A DNA stretch of 46,280 bases from Stramenopiles sp. TOSAG23-2 (Eukaryota > Sar), in the NCBI GenBank assembly GCA_900128395.1, contig LT649282.1, positions 1-46,280 of the forward strand. The letters run 5' to 3'. Below, piece by piece: positions 30,701 through 38,892 of the stretch (position 1 is its first letter; every line of letters starts with the position of its first letter). Under the pieces are notes generated by a model that worked only from the letters and a program-made list of their open reading frames with translations, was not told the origin of the DNA and did not search any database. A program made the position numbers and the translations under genes.

Positions 30701-31002
30701 GTCATTGCTTTGAATCTTTCAGCAGATCGTCCATCGTCTTTATTTTTTCCTGCTTCAGCTAATGTTCGTATTTGTTCCAAATGCGACAAAATTTTATCTG
30801 TATGATGTCTTAATTTTGTGCCACCACCATTTACAGCATGTTGTGATGTATGCAAATTTAAAGTTCCTACTGTATTATACAAGACAAAGGCAAAACAAAA
30901 GGTCAAAGTTAAACCTATTAAATCTCTCATACTAATCGTCCATTCATTAGACGATCGATGATTTGAGGAACGATGACTTGGTGAATTTGTCGGAGACTTC
31001 AT
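27745..31002 (-). CDS. Two-domain type II membrane glycosyltransferase (GT8-like plus GT32-like)
   Basis: A 1085-residue protein starting MKSPTNSPSH at 31002 (the frame is open upstream only from TTG). A single helix at about 27-45 (LIGLTLTFCFAFVLYNTVG) fits a type II Golgi anchor. Next comes a Cys-rich motif at about 130-160 (C131, C132, AECVSCSLG), then an Asn/Lys-rich linker. Domain 1, about 285-600, is GT8-like: KVIYLDADMIVG with D425/D427 as the DxD metal site, and the SFDGGDTGFMWSF segment. Domain 2, about 715-1040, is GT32-like: HTMSDVVRFALLYYYGGTYM followed by D846-F-D848. Each DxD is intact, so two transfers by one chain are plausible, perhaps building a glycan in sequence. Substrates cannot be read from sequence. 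Confidence 0.88.
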   Translation of the reverse strand: MKSPTNSPSHRSSNHRSSNEWTISMRDLIGLTLTFCFAFVLYNTVGTLNLHTSQHAVNGGGTKLRHHTDKILSHLEQIRTLAEAGKNKDDGRSAERFKAMTFNDVRSQKRNIVDDEGEEPVHKNGMAEKFCCKALTAECVSCSLGQTKEKFCSEHKDYLGCESGTGNNKETGSKVNVESTIDNNDKKNDDSNNESKNNNDKKKKNSNDNSGKQYTTINNNNNNNNNTEMNNNKDDAKISKSTNGEIFPPAKKSFDSFAAFCSVAECNCYSDIKKGNPTFFGVRPSNLCPGELKTTNHSFRKGKYAYVSLYVGPSVGGRGADACHKIGMCHKSEAKEDTLVTMLKVLRHSLRHNGVSYPFVVLVPEGTSQEDLLPFKKSGIITRVVAPLAPPSDVSSTHEKKFHKQSYTKLATFSLYEYEKVIYLDADMIVGRNLDFLFEAETPAFIVQNKINFAGTGGNELKRVSAPMHAGLMVIEPSKKFFNKILEKIPHIESFDGGDTGFMWSFLPMYYELPQDVVRIKYSQATKLIGEAYHVLHFTGNKPLTCGRGMDCNRNHGDYKMANFYAPKWHKLWWAWHDHMVLENDLKSGAGECRDDVAQSITDSLSQENFCFDGMGNLGTLVKVQCNQNDKTKYMLEFRNQHFLTGTCEKNGNGPSQKDFLAQIKGLFGGVDIMDGKVSKENFKRTLIEIERSKLASFIDTRTIKKPDSMKYEPPIMFWWETEKGKEVSTATSRIMHAAIKSAILHGKHGTRVLIFSNSLPSDFFCESSKLTGWEAKKALPFTCRAVVMKYSVKELMGTIPTQLEGISQTMKKVKDASDDNKGYMHTMSDVVRFALLYYYGGTYMDFDQIFIRPLPEDKMPLISREMQWRRSQCNKNTTDCQTNPDACFAKTSYCQEIGVDGAVPAQYGNPPLPNDNAADGLVFSLYSGLLAGFPPCSDLIFTFVEMIPQQYQKFCWGCLGPNLVTKGFSWMAKQNKLPPAFTLSSNDLLMIKHNWRKDAFSKDEFIKNKGAVIDIDFHSSKAPKSMLAELTKMTLFASNGYKPHGTLLDLVNDEEYKKTTAKDGEGGEAHIESKEFAKLPWMQR

Positions 31003-31947
31003 AATCAATATTTTGTAAAGAAACAGCAAGCTATATTGTAAGGAGAGAGATTGTTATATTATCACACACACCACACAAACGTAAATATAAAAGAGGGAAA
31101 AGCTATTAATTGGTTTTGTCGTTGGAAAAAAAAATGTTTGGTATATAATATATTGAAATTATTAATATACACACACCGACTATATAATATAATATATTAT
31201 CCTATCTTCTTTCTCGACGAGAGTTGTTGTAGAACATTATATATATATATAGTTGATTTCTTTTTTTCCCATTTTCCAATCAATCACACACGGGCCTCAT
31301 TACAAATAGAAATCTTCCGGATGTATGTTGTTGGGAGTTGGGAGTACGTTGTTGTTGGGAGAGGAGTACCAGGTACAAGATATCCTTGAGTCGCTGTGAG
31401 GCCAATGGTATTTCTATGTTGGCTGGTTTCAGCACTCACAGCACTTCAGCACGTCATACTTTTTGTAAAATATCTATATTACATATATATATTTGTACAC
31501 TATAATTATTATAATAGTGCTATCAAATAAAATCGGAATCTTAGTATACAAATATATATACTTAATATATTTTTAAAGTAATTACTAGGCACATAGCATT
31601 ACTAAGCAGATGAGATAGAAATGGCGCATCAAGATAGAAGACCACAAGTCCATCATTTTTTTCTTCTTCGAATCCTACATGTATTATATATTTGTTGATG
31701 TTGTTGCCATCTAGACGAGTGCCAGTAGTGCCTCGCCGCTTTGCTTCAGCTAGTGCCATCATTTTGCACCCCAGTCACCAGTCCAGGCACTCCTCTAATA
31801 TTATATTGTCGAATTTCGAACTTATTTTTATTTATAATATAAATAAAATTTCTTGTCCATTATTATTGTCCAATCATTCTTCCCATTTTATCACTTTTGT
31901 GTTTGTTGTGAGTGTATCCTAAGAGGAAATAAAATTTTTTTAGCAAG
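31003..31947. other. Intergenic region with a possible small minus-strand frame
   Basis: A 66-codon minus-strand frame at 31562-31762 begins MMALAEAKRRGTTGTRLDG and its first half has coding-like composition, then fades to AT-rich sequence. It may be a first exon or a gene remnant; I do not call it. A palindromic GTACCAGGTAC at 31366-31376 belongs to the recurring motif. Nothing else supported. Confidence 0.4.
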
Positions 31948-32769
31948 ATGTCAACTACGGATAGCCCATTATTAACAACCAAAAGTGAAAACACCAAAAC
32001 GACAACGACTGCATTTGTTGCGACGAAGGGCGAAAATAAAAAATGGAAAGTTATTTATTTTGATTTTCCTGCACGAGGGGAACAACTACGTTTAATGTTT
32101 ATATATAGTAAAGTTGATTTTATTGACGAAAGATATAAAGGTGGGAAATTATTAGCAGGAATAAAAAAAAATGTTATGGGTGATGCATCGCCACTTCCAT
32201 ATGACCAAGTGCCTGTTTTAGTATCACCGGATGGTAAAGCGTATGGACAAACTGCCGCATGTATGCAACTGCTTGGACATATCCTACCAAATCTTTCACC
32301 TGAAGATAAGAAAGTTGATGCCACCTGTTTAGGTTTAGCCCTTGCGGCAGAAGATTTAAGAAATACTGTTTATTATCCTTTGTTTTATCCTGAAGTTTAT
32401 AAATTTATTATTAAAAAAAAAGCGCCATGCTGCTGTTGTATACCGGGTTGTATTGGCTGGTATAAAAAAACAAGTAAACATAAAAAAGGCTTTGCAAGAT
32501 GGGCAAAACATTTTGAGGATTTTTTACGCCTTCAAAAAACAAAATATTTAGCTGGAAATCAATTGTATTATTGTGACATAGCAGTTTTTGATTCCATTGA
32601 AGCATGTTTGGATTTACCATGTTTTAACCGTGAAAAAGAATTGAAACCGTTTCCAATATTAGAACAATGGTACGTAGAAATGGGTAATATACCACATTTA
32701 AAAAGTTACCTGGAGGAAAGGGGTGGCAGAATGGAGTATGTCTTGAAATATTTGAGCAAAAAAAAATAA
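31948..32769 (+). CDS. Glutathione S-transferase-like protein with a Cys cluster insert
   Basis: This 273-residue protein has a 30-residue Thr/Lys-rich leader, then a thioredoxin-fold GST N-domain: KVIYFDFPARGEQLRL with Tyr37 at the catalytic position of sigma/alpha/mu-type GSTs, the cis-Pro motif DQVPVLV, and GQTAAC at the glutathione-binding QS position. The helical C-domain ends FPILEQWYVEMGNIPHLKSY. Between the helices is an unusual insert, KKKAPCCCCIPGCIGWYKK, with five cysteines flanked by lysines; this could be palmitoylated, bind metal, or be redox-active. Probable role: glutathione conjugation or prostaglandin-type isomerisation in the cytosol or on membranes. Confidence 0.87.
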   Translation: MSTTDSPLLTTKSENTKTTTTAFVATKGENKKWKVIYFDFPARGEQLRLMFIYSKVDFIDERYKGGKLLAGIKKNVMGDASPLPYDQVPVLVSPDGKAYGQTAACMQLLGHILPNLSPEDKKVDATCLGLALAAEDLRNTVYYPLFYPEVYKFIIKKKAPCCCCIPGCIGWYKKTSKHKKGFARWAKHFEDFLRLQKTKYLAGNQLYYCDIAVFDSIEACLDLPCFNREKELKPFPILEQWYVEMGNIPHLKSYLEERGGRMEYVLKYLSKKK

Positions 32770-33312
32770 AAATCATCGTAATAAATGAAATAAATCTATA
32801 AATCTATATATGTAATATTAAAATATACGTAATAAAATCGTAGTTAATAAAAAAAAGAAGTGTGCTAAAAACTAAAAATTAAAATCGTAATTATTATTAA
32901 GGTAAATCCCACACCTAAAAATATATAGTATTTATTTAAGTACAATATTTGGTATTCTAGACTACCCTAACTTGGTATTTTTTTATCCGCTAAAAAAAAA
33001 AAAAACTTACATTATACCAGGTAAACACCATCAACTATTTCAAGTTTCAAGTAGTATACCTGGTATAGTCTCATCATGAAAAAAACACAAGTAATATAAA
33101 ACAGTATTATAGTATAGTATTAGTATAAGTATAGTATATATATAAGTAATATAATTACTATAAATAATACAAACAAGTCTTCTTATATTAGTGTCATAAG
33201 TCAAACATCCCCATACTCTCACAAAGAAAGAAACAAAAAATACATAGATCTATACAGAAACACTAGCTATATCTAGAAATATAATACAGTATATATAACA
33301 CACGTACAAATA
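32770..33312. other. Intergenic region between two plus-strand genes
   Basis: No gene supported. Two copies of the recurring motif face each other: TATACCAGGTA at 33013-33023 and TATACCTGGTATA at 33055-33067. TA-rich repeats of the type AGTATAGTAT occupy 33110-33140. Confidence 0.5.
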
Positions 33313-34005
33313 ATGCCAACGTATCGTTTTCCAGAAGCTGTAAAGTCAGGAAATATTCCATTCTCTCAAGGTCGTGATTATAAACCTGTAATTGGTGTGG
33401 ATCGTTTAGAAAAACAAAAAGATGTCAAAGTTAAGGCAGCAAATAATATAATACAACTACTTGGCGGTTCCGGTGCTTTGTCCGTTACGACGAAAAGCAC
33501 CAAAAGTCTAAATCTGCCGATATGGAATCGCAATTATAAATCATCCGTGAAGATATCTAAAACGCCACATAATATACAAAAACATGTAACTAATAATAAC
33601 ATTTATGTGAAAGAACCACTTGGTAGTTCTGGCGCAAGGTGGGGGGATAAACCTATACCATATGAAAAACCAATTGGTACTTTAATACCAGCTGAAAGAT
33701 CATTTAAGAATGTAATGAAAATGAAAAGAAGACAAAGAGTTAGTGAAAAACAAGACTTGCAAAAAAGTAGGAAGAGTTTACAGGAAACTTTACCAGATTA
33801 TTTGGCAGCAAATGATATTGATTCTTATTTTCCTGCAAAAAAAGAAGTAAGGCGACTAAGGCGTATTATATCAAAAGAAATTTTATCAAACAATAACAAT
33901 TCCAAAATGGATGCAACGAATAAAGGTAGAAGAAGTCGATTGAATTGGCATAAAATTGAAATTGGCGTTGCATCAAGAACAATACATGCTGGAATAGGAT
34001 GGTGA
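33313..34005 (+). CDS. Basic protein of unknown function, 230 residues
   Basis: The ATG at 33313 opens MPTYRFPEAVKSGNIPFSQG. The protein is basic throughout, with a Gly/Pro-rich middle (GSSGARWGDKPIPYEKPIGT), a Lys/Arg helix (KNVMKMKRRQRVSEKQDLQK) and a C-terminus ending ASRTIHAGIGW. Mixed codon use, conserved-looking Trp/Pro/Gly patches and the absence of low-complexity inserts argue that it is real and folded. No signal peptide or membrane helix. I do not recognise the family. Confidence 0.75.
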   Translation: MPTYRFPEAVKSGNIPFSQGRDYKPVIGVDRLEKQKDVKVKAANNIIQLLGGSGALSVTTKSTKSLNLPIWNRNYKSSVKISKTPHNIQKHVTNNNIYVKEPLGSSGARWGDKPIPYEKPIGTLIPAERSFKNVMKMKRRQRVSEKQDLQKSRKSLQETLPDYLAANDIDSYFPAKKEVRRLRRIISKEILSNNNNSKMDATNKGRRSRLNWHKIEIGVASRTIHAGIGW

Positions 34006-34648
34006 AGAAATATCATATTACGAAGAGTAAATATATTTTACGTTACAGAGTTTAAATCAGAGGGTTAAATGAAGAGTGCGCGTGTACATATGATAATTAC
34101 GTGTATTAAAAAATACAATATATTGATTGGTTAAAATCTATATAAAGTTATACGCGCTTCGTAATAATTTTTTACTTCCCTTATTTACAATATATATTGA
34201 TGGTTAAAATCCTAAGTTTATATATATATATCATGTAATAATTTTACCTCCAATGTTGTAAATATGCTCTTAATGCTCAACTCTATTTCAAGAAATAATA
34301 TTTTCAATCCGACTATAGTAAAGCAACACTGTATTTTTATTTTTTTATATTTTATATAAATAAAAATATTTTAAAAAATATAATGTGTGTGTTTTATTTT
34401 ATAAAAATAATTTGAAATATGTTGTGAAAAAAAACTTCGTAATACACGAAGTATGCGCGTGTATCATATATACTTTGCGTGTATCGTATGATATTATATG
34501 CATATATATATATATATAATATATATATATGCATATGTGTTCGTATTTTAAAGACTTCTCCATTTATTGTAATAGACACTTTATATCATATACACATCAC
34601 ACGTAATACAGGCACTCCTTTGAGAGAATACTTCTCCGTCTATAATTA
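34006..34648. other. Gap between convergent genes with hairpins and a diverged duplication
   Basis: No gene seen. A diverged direct repeat of about 70 bp occurs at roughly 34105-34250: TACAATATATTGATTGGTTAAAAT recurs with small changes near 34186. Also present are a CG-containing hairpin at 34434-34452 and a 41-bp AT palindrome at 34496-34536 bounded by ATATGCATAT on both sides. Confidence 0.5.
34434..34452. repeat. Hairpin between convergent genes
   Basis: ACTTCGT-AATAC-ACGAAGT, perfect 7-bp stem with a 5-base loop, preceded by an A-run. The same ACTTCGT arm sequence appears in the longer hairpin at 38683-38708. Confidence 0.65.
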
Positions 34649-36586
34649 TTATAAGACTTTTTGCTTTTTTGATTGTGGTTCTTCATCATCGTCGCTATCT
34701 AAGATAACAATTTCACCTCCAGTTTCCATAATTAAAACATCATTTACAGCAACATTACCATTATTATCACTATTTGCTTTTCTTTTCTTGCTTTCATCAT
34801 TGTTATTATTGTTAGTTGTGGTGGTGGTGGTGGAAGTCGTAGCAATAATGCAAGTACCACTGCTACTATTGTTATTATTATTATTATTACTACTACTAAT
34901 ACCACCTATTACTTGAAATTTATCTGGAAATTTATCTTCATCAAATTCATCTTCATCCATATGCGAAACTTGTATGGTTGCTTTTAAATCACCTTGTGTC
35001 AAATCAGTCACCGTAAATGAGGAATTATCTTGCATTCCACCACCTGGTAAATCACATAGTTTCTTCTTTAAAAAATCAAATTCATTATCTTCATCATCTT
35101 CAATAGCATCAGGATAATAAAATAATTTAGATGGATCTGGCCCAATAGTAAATTCTGGTTCATTAAACCCTAAATTACCTTTTAATACTAATTTGACTAA
35201 ATTTTCTAACGTATTTTTCTTTGTATCAATTTTCAATGTTAATGCACTTCCACTGCAGACATAGCATTTTGGATTTTGTCTTTCCAATGAACATGCGCTT
35301 ATGATATAACCTTTTCGTGTTGGTTCCGTTTGAACTGCTTGGTATTTTAATTTGCTGATATCATCCCCACGTAAAAGTTTGTAACATTCTAACACTTCAA
35401 ACCCAGCAACGATGGCATTTGTGGTTGCGATTGCATGTACAATATTTCCAGCGATACCTTTGACATGGAATGGACTTTGTTGTGGAATGTTAAATATATG
35501 CGCTCGTAAATTACAAGCCGCAGTGACGAAATCAAGTGCTAAAGAATCATCTTTATCAAATTCCATAAACCCAACTTGTGATCGTGTAGCAGGATTTAAA
35601 TAGGTTTGTTCGATTAAATGTAAAAACACTGCCGTGGATTCTTCTATTGTCCATGGCGTTTGTTGATTCACTGTACCGCCACCATTGCATAACTTTTTAA
35701 CGTTTTCCTCTGAATTTGTTTTATAATCAATAGCATTCAAATCCAATGGAGTTGGCTTATGCTCAGCACCTTTATATTGATCTTTCATTGCTAATTTTTT
35801 TTTAATTTCTTCATTAAAAAATGCTTGAAAGACATCGGTGGCATATTTCTTCAATTTTTCCTGTGAAAAATCAACAGTTGGCCGAACACCAGCAGTACTT
35901 GCAATGACGCTTGTATCTGAATCTTCCGTTTCAACTTCATTCAACATCGATTCTTCCATGTTGCCAAATAAAAATTTAAATAATTCTTTCCCCCACACAA
36001 TGCAATGGACTGGTTTCTCCGGTGTACTTCTAATTGTACATATTGGATATTTTTTTTGCGTTGGTTTTGGTCTACAATCATAACATTCTGTATCATTCTT
36101 TCTGATGGTGTAGACTTGGCCAATATAACCTGTCGAACCCGCTTCGATCAAAGGCACACCGGCAGCTAAACATAGACGATTAACATGACGCCTTGCGCTA
36201 ACATTGTCCAATGCATTTAGAACTACACTGAACCTTTTGAAAAAGTCCACATCAAACTCATCTGATTTAACATTTCCGTGGTGTGCTTGTATTTTCACAT
36301 CTGGATTAAATCTCAAAACACTTTCCCGTGCAATTGCAGATTTTGATTTAGATACATGTTGTGGTCGAAACAGAAATTGTCGGTTTAAATTAGATACATC
36401 AATGGTATCCAAATCAATGACTTCAATATCTGCAAAGCCACCCATGACGAGATTTTTCAATAATTCGCAACCAATACCACCAGCACCTACTACTAAAACT
36501 TTTGCATTTTGTATTTTTTGAAATAGTTCATCCCCTAATGTTTTACGAATACCGGAATATCGTTTTATTGTTTGTGGTGTTTCCAT
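34649..36586 (-). CDS. UBA2: SUMO-activating enzyme subunit 2 (UBA2/SAE2)
   Basis: This 645-residue E1 subunit starts METPQTIKRYSGIRKTLGDE. The adenylation domain has VLVVGAGGIGCELLKNL (ATP loop), DLDTIDVSNLNRQFLF and KSKSAIARESVLRFNP. The catalytic Cys183 lies in YPICTIRSTPEKPVHCIVW, matching human Cys173. Two CxxC pairs (CYDC, CYVC) form the structural zinc site. The ubiquitin-fold region follows near 450-550. The tail carries basic nuclear signals (ESKKRKAN, QSKKQKVL) and EIVILDSDDDEEP, a SUMO-interaction motif beside an acidic patch. It pairs with SAE1/AOS1 to activate SUMO in the nucleus. A Ser/Asn/Thr-rich insert sits before the tail. All key residues are present. Confidence 0.95.
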   Translation of the reverse strand: METPQTIKRYSGIRKTLGDELFQKIQNAKVLVVGAGGIGCELLKNLVMGGFADIEVIDLDTIDVSNLNRQFLFRPQHVSKSKSAIARESVLRFNPDVKIQAHHGNVKSDEFDVDFFKRFSVVLNALDNVSARRHVNRLCLAAGVPLIEAGSTGYIGQVYTIRKNDTECYDCRPKPTQKKYPICTIRSTPEKPVHCIVWGKELFKFLFGNMEESMLNEVETEDSDTSVIASTAGVRPTVDFSQEKLKKYATDVFQAFFNEEIKKKLAMKDQYKGAEHKPTPLDLNAIDYKTNSEENVKKLCNGGGTVNQQTPWTIEESTAVFLHLIEQTYLNPATRSQVGFMEFDKDDSLALDFVTAACNLRAHIFNIPQQSPFHVKGIAGNIVHAIATTNAIVAGFEVLECYKLLRGDDISKLKYQAVQTEPTRKGYIISACSLERQNPKCYVCSGSALTLKIDTKKNTLENLVKLVLKGNLGFNEPEFTIGPDPSKLFYYPDAIEDDEDNEFDFLKKKLCDLPGGGMQDNSSFTVTDLTQGDLKATIQVSHMDEDEFDEDKFPDKFQVIGGISSSNNNNNNNSSSGTCIIATTSTTTTTTNNNNNDESKKRKANSDNNGNVAVNDVLIMETGGEIVILDSDDDEEPQSKKQKVL

Positions 36587-37343
36587 TATTATTATTATTA
36601 TTTCTTATCAATCTGAAACTATAAGATAAATGAAAAATAGATTTATTCCAATTACGTCTCTCTCTATATATATAACGTATTATCTATCTATTTGATGTTA
36701 GTGAATTCTATATTTCTATTTGAATTTATATATATTCTACATGTATATATATCCATTCAATAATGATTGATTATTTATTATTATTTTTATTATATTTCTT
36801 CAAATAATAATTTTAATTAAGTATAGATAGCTCTTACTCTGGGCGGGGAGAGGAGACCTATATATAGTCGTCAACAAATCACACAAATCGATGCCAAAAC
36901 CTTAAATCACAAAAAAAAATGTACCTATTTAGCATCTAAATAGCACTTGATATTATTTAGATGCTAATCCTGTGGCATATCATCCTAAGTCTAACTTTTC
37001 TTATATATATAGTTTGGAGGAGATTTTCGGAATCTGTAGTGAATAGTATGAATTTTAATACTACTAATTATATAAATAGGCTATTAAAACAATATATATA
37101 TAATGATAACATGTGATAATAAATAAATATGAAGATCCGAAAATGCCCACTATGTGGAAGGTTTTACTACTTTATACTCCCTCCTCAGTCAGTCCATCAT
37201 TATCATCTTATTAAATAATCATCTTTTTATTCACAACAAATAATAATCTTCTTATCCTTTTTGTGTGTGAGGCAGCAGACATGTGATGAAAGAGAGAGAG
37301 ATTGAATATTGAATAGAAGAAAGAAATAAGATATAGTAATATT
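36587..37343. other. Intergenic region between divergent UBA2 and thiolase genes
   Basis: No gene seen. It carries a long hairpin at 36929-36967 (separate entry), TA runs and a GA-rich stretch (GGGCGGGGAGAGGAGA near 36841) that stands out in the AT-rich background. Two divergent promoters are expected here. Confidence 0.5.
36929..36967. repeat. 14-bp stem hairpin in a divergent promoter region
   Basis: TTAGCATCTAAATA at 36929-36942 and its exact reverse complement at 36954-36967 flank an 11-base loop. It is between gene starts, not gene ends, unlike the other hairpins. Confidence 0.8.
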
Positions 37344-38582
37344 ATGGCATCATTAGCAGAATTACCGGATAATACACCATGTATTGTTGGTTTAGCCCGT
37401 ACACCTATGGGTGGTTTAAATGGTTCAATGTCTAGTTTTACTGCTATGGAAATTGGTTCAATAGCTATTAAAGCAGCTATGGAACGTGCGAATATTAGTG
37501 GTGAACAAGTGGATGAAGTGTATATGGGAAACGTATTACAAGCTGGGCTTGGTCAAAATCCTGCAAGGCAAGCAGCATTGATGGCTGGTATACCTACTGA
37601 TTGCCCTGCAACTACTGTTAATAAAGTTTGTGCATCTGGTATGAAAGCTGTAGCTTTAGCAGCAAATAGTATACGTTTAGGTGAAGGAAATATCATTGTT
37701 GCTGGTGGATTTGAAAGCATGTCTAGATCACCACATTGTATTCCAGCAATGAGACGCGGAGTAAAATATGGCGCTGCTGAAATTATCGATATCATGCAAC
37801 ATGATGGTTTGACAAATCCAATAGGTGAATTAAAAGGCCAATTAATGGGTAATTGTGGCGATTTGTGTTCCAGACAATTTAATATTGGACGTGAGGAACA
37901 AGATAAATTTGCATCTGCAAGTTACACGCGTGCGCACAAAGCTAGGGAAGCAGGTAAATTTAAACGTGAAATTGTTGATGTATCTGTCCCAAATCGACGT
38001 GGTCCACCAACTGTTGTTTCACACGATGAGGAAAGTTTATCTCGTGGGCCAATGACAATTGAACAATTATCAAAATTACGTACAGCATTTGATCAAACTG
38101 GGACAGTAACAGCTGGGAATGCATCAACTATTAGCGATGGTGGGGCAGCAATTGTATTGACCAGTGCGAAAAAAGCCAAAGAGCTTGGTTTAGATGTATT
38201 AGCAGTTGTGAAAGGACAAGGCGATGCAGCACAAAATGCAGAAATGTTTACAACAGCACCAGCAAAAGCAATACCAATTGCAATTGAACGAGCTGGATTG
38301 AAAGCAACAGATGTAGATTTTTATGAATTAAACGAAGCATTTGCAGTTGTAAGTGCCGTGAATTGTCAATTGTTAAATCTAGATCCAGAGAAAGTAAATG
38401 TATATGGTGGTGCTGTATCTATGGGTCATCCATTAGGTTGCTCAGGTGCACGTATATTGATTACATTGATGTCTGTATTAAGGCAAGAAGGTGGTACAAT
38501 TGGTTGTGCTGGTGTATGTAATGGTGGTGGTGGTGCAAGTGCAATGGTATTACAACGGATGACAGGGAAGGGGGCCTTGTAG
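37344..38582 (+). CDS. Acetyl-CoA acetyltransferase (thiolase)
   Basis: A 412-residue thiolase of normal length. Nucleophile Cys96 lies in NKVCASGMKAV. His362 lies in GAVSMGHPLGCSGAR, and Cys392 lies in CAGVCNGGGGASAM. The NEAFAVVSAV loop is present. These complete the catalytic set for the reversible condensation of two acetyl-CoA to acetoacetyl-CoA. The N-terminus (MASLAELPDNTPCIVGLART) has no transit peptide, and the C-terminal KGAL is not a peroxisome signal, so a cytosolic isoform feeding the mevalonate pathway is likely. Length and the single-domain form fit the biosynthetic class. Convergent with the ER thioredoxin gene. Confidence 0.95.
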   Translation: MASLAELPDNTPCIVGLARTPMGGLNGSMSSFTAMEIGSIAIKAAMERANISGEQVDEVYMGNVLQAGLGQNPARQAALMAGIPTDCPATTVNKVCASGMKAVALAANSIRLGEGNIIVAGGFESMSRSPHCIPAMRRGVKYGAAEIIDIMQHDGLTNPIGELKGQLMGNCGDLCSRQFNIGREEQDKFASASYTRAHKAREAGKFKREIVDVSVPNRRGPPTVVSHDEESLSRGPMTIEQLSKLRTAFDQTGTVTAGNASTISDGGAAIVLTSAKKAKELGLDVLAVVKGQGDAAQNAEMFTTAPAKAIPIAIERAGLKATDVDFYELNEAFAVVSAVNCQLLNLDPEKVNVYGGAVSMGHPLGCSGARILITLMSVLRQEGGTIGCAGVCNGGGGASAMVLQRMTGKGAL

Positions 38583-38682
38583 TAAAAAAGTGTAACGCGA
38601 TATTAATGACAAGAGATATTCGTGTGCTGGTTGTTGTTAAAAAATTAGTGTGCGTGTGTATTATACACAGAGATTAACTGTT

Positions 38683-38708
38683 ACTTCGTACGTATGAACG
38701 TACGAAGT
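38683..38708. repeat. Perfect 11-bp stem hairpin between convergent genes
   Basis: ACTTCGTACGT, loop ATGA, then ACGTACGAAGT. It is 100 bases after the thiolase stop and 185 bases before the end of the convergent gene. A related ACGAAGTTCGT follows at about 38744. The CG-rich arms make chance unlikely. Confidence 0.85.
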
Positions 38709-38892
38709 TCCTACTCGTACGATTTTTTGATTAAAAAATATATACGAAGTTCGTAATATATTACTGTCGTATTATATATTTAAAAACATCGAAAATATTT
38801 TTAATAAAAATTCTCTCTCTTTTTTCTTTTTATTGTAAAAGCCAACCAAAGATCCTCGGACCATTACGCGTGTGTATCTCTTCCCTATGATA

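Noticed and set aside
31562-31762. 66-codon minus-strand frame beginning MMALAEAKRR
   Set aside because: Only the first half looks coding, the end fades into AT-rich DNA, and no splice partner was found; left as a note in the gap entry.
34496-34536. 41-bp AT palindrome as a cruciform or origin
   Set aside because: Mostly alternating AT, which is self-complementary by composition; only the ATATGCATAT ends are notable.
6297-38708. 3' hairpins and AT-rich compact genes suggested a giant-virus contig
   Set aside because: FANCD2, UBA2, VPS41, JMJD5, a spliceosomal intron and long intergenic spacers point to a nuclear genome; no viral hallmark gene is present.
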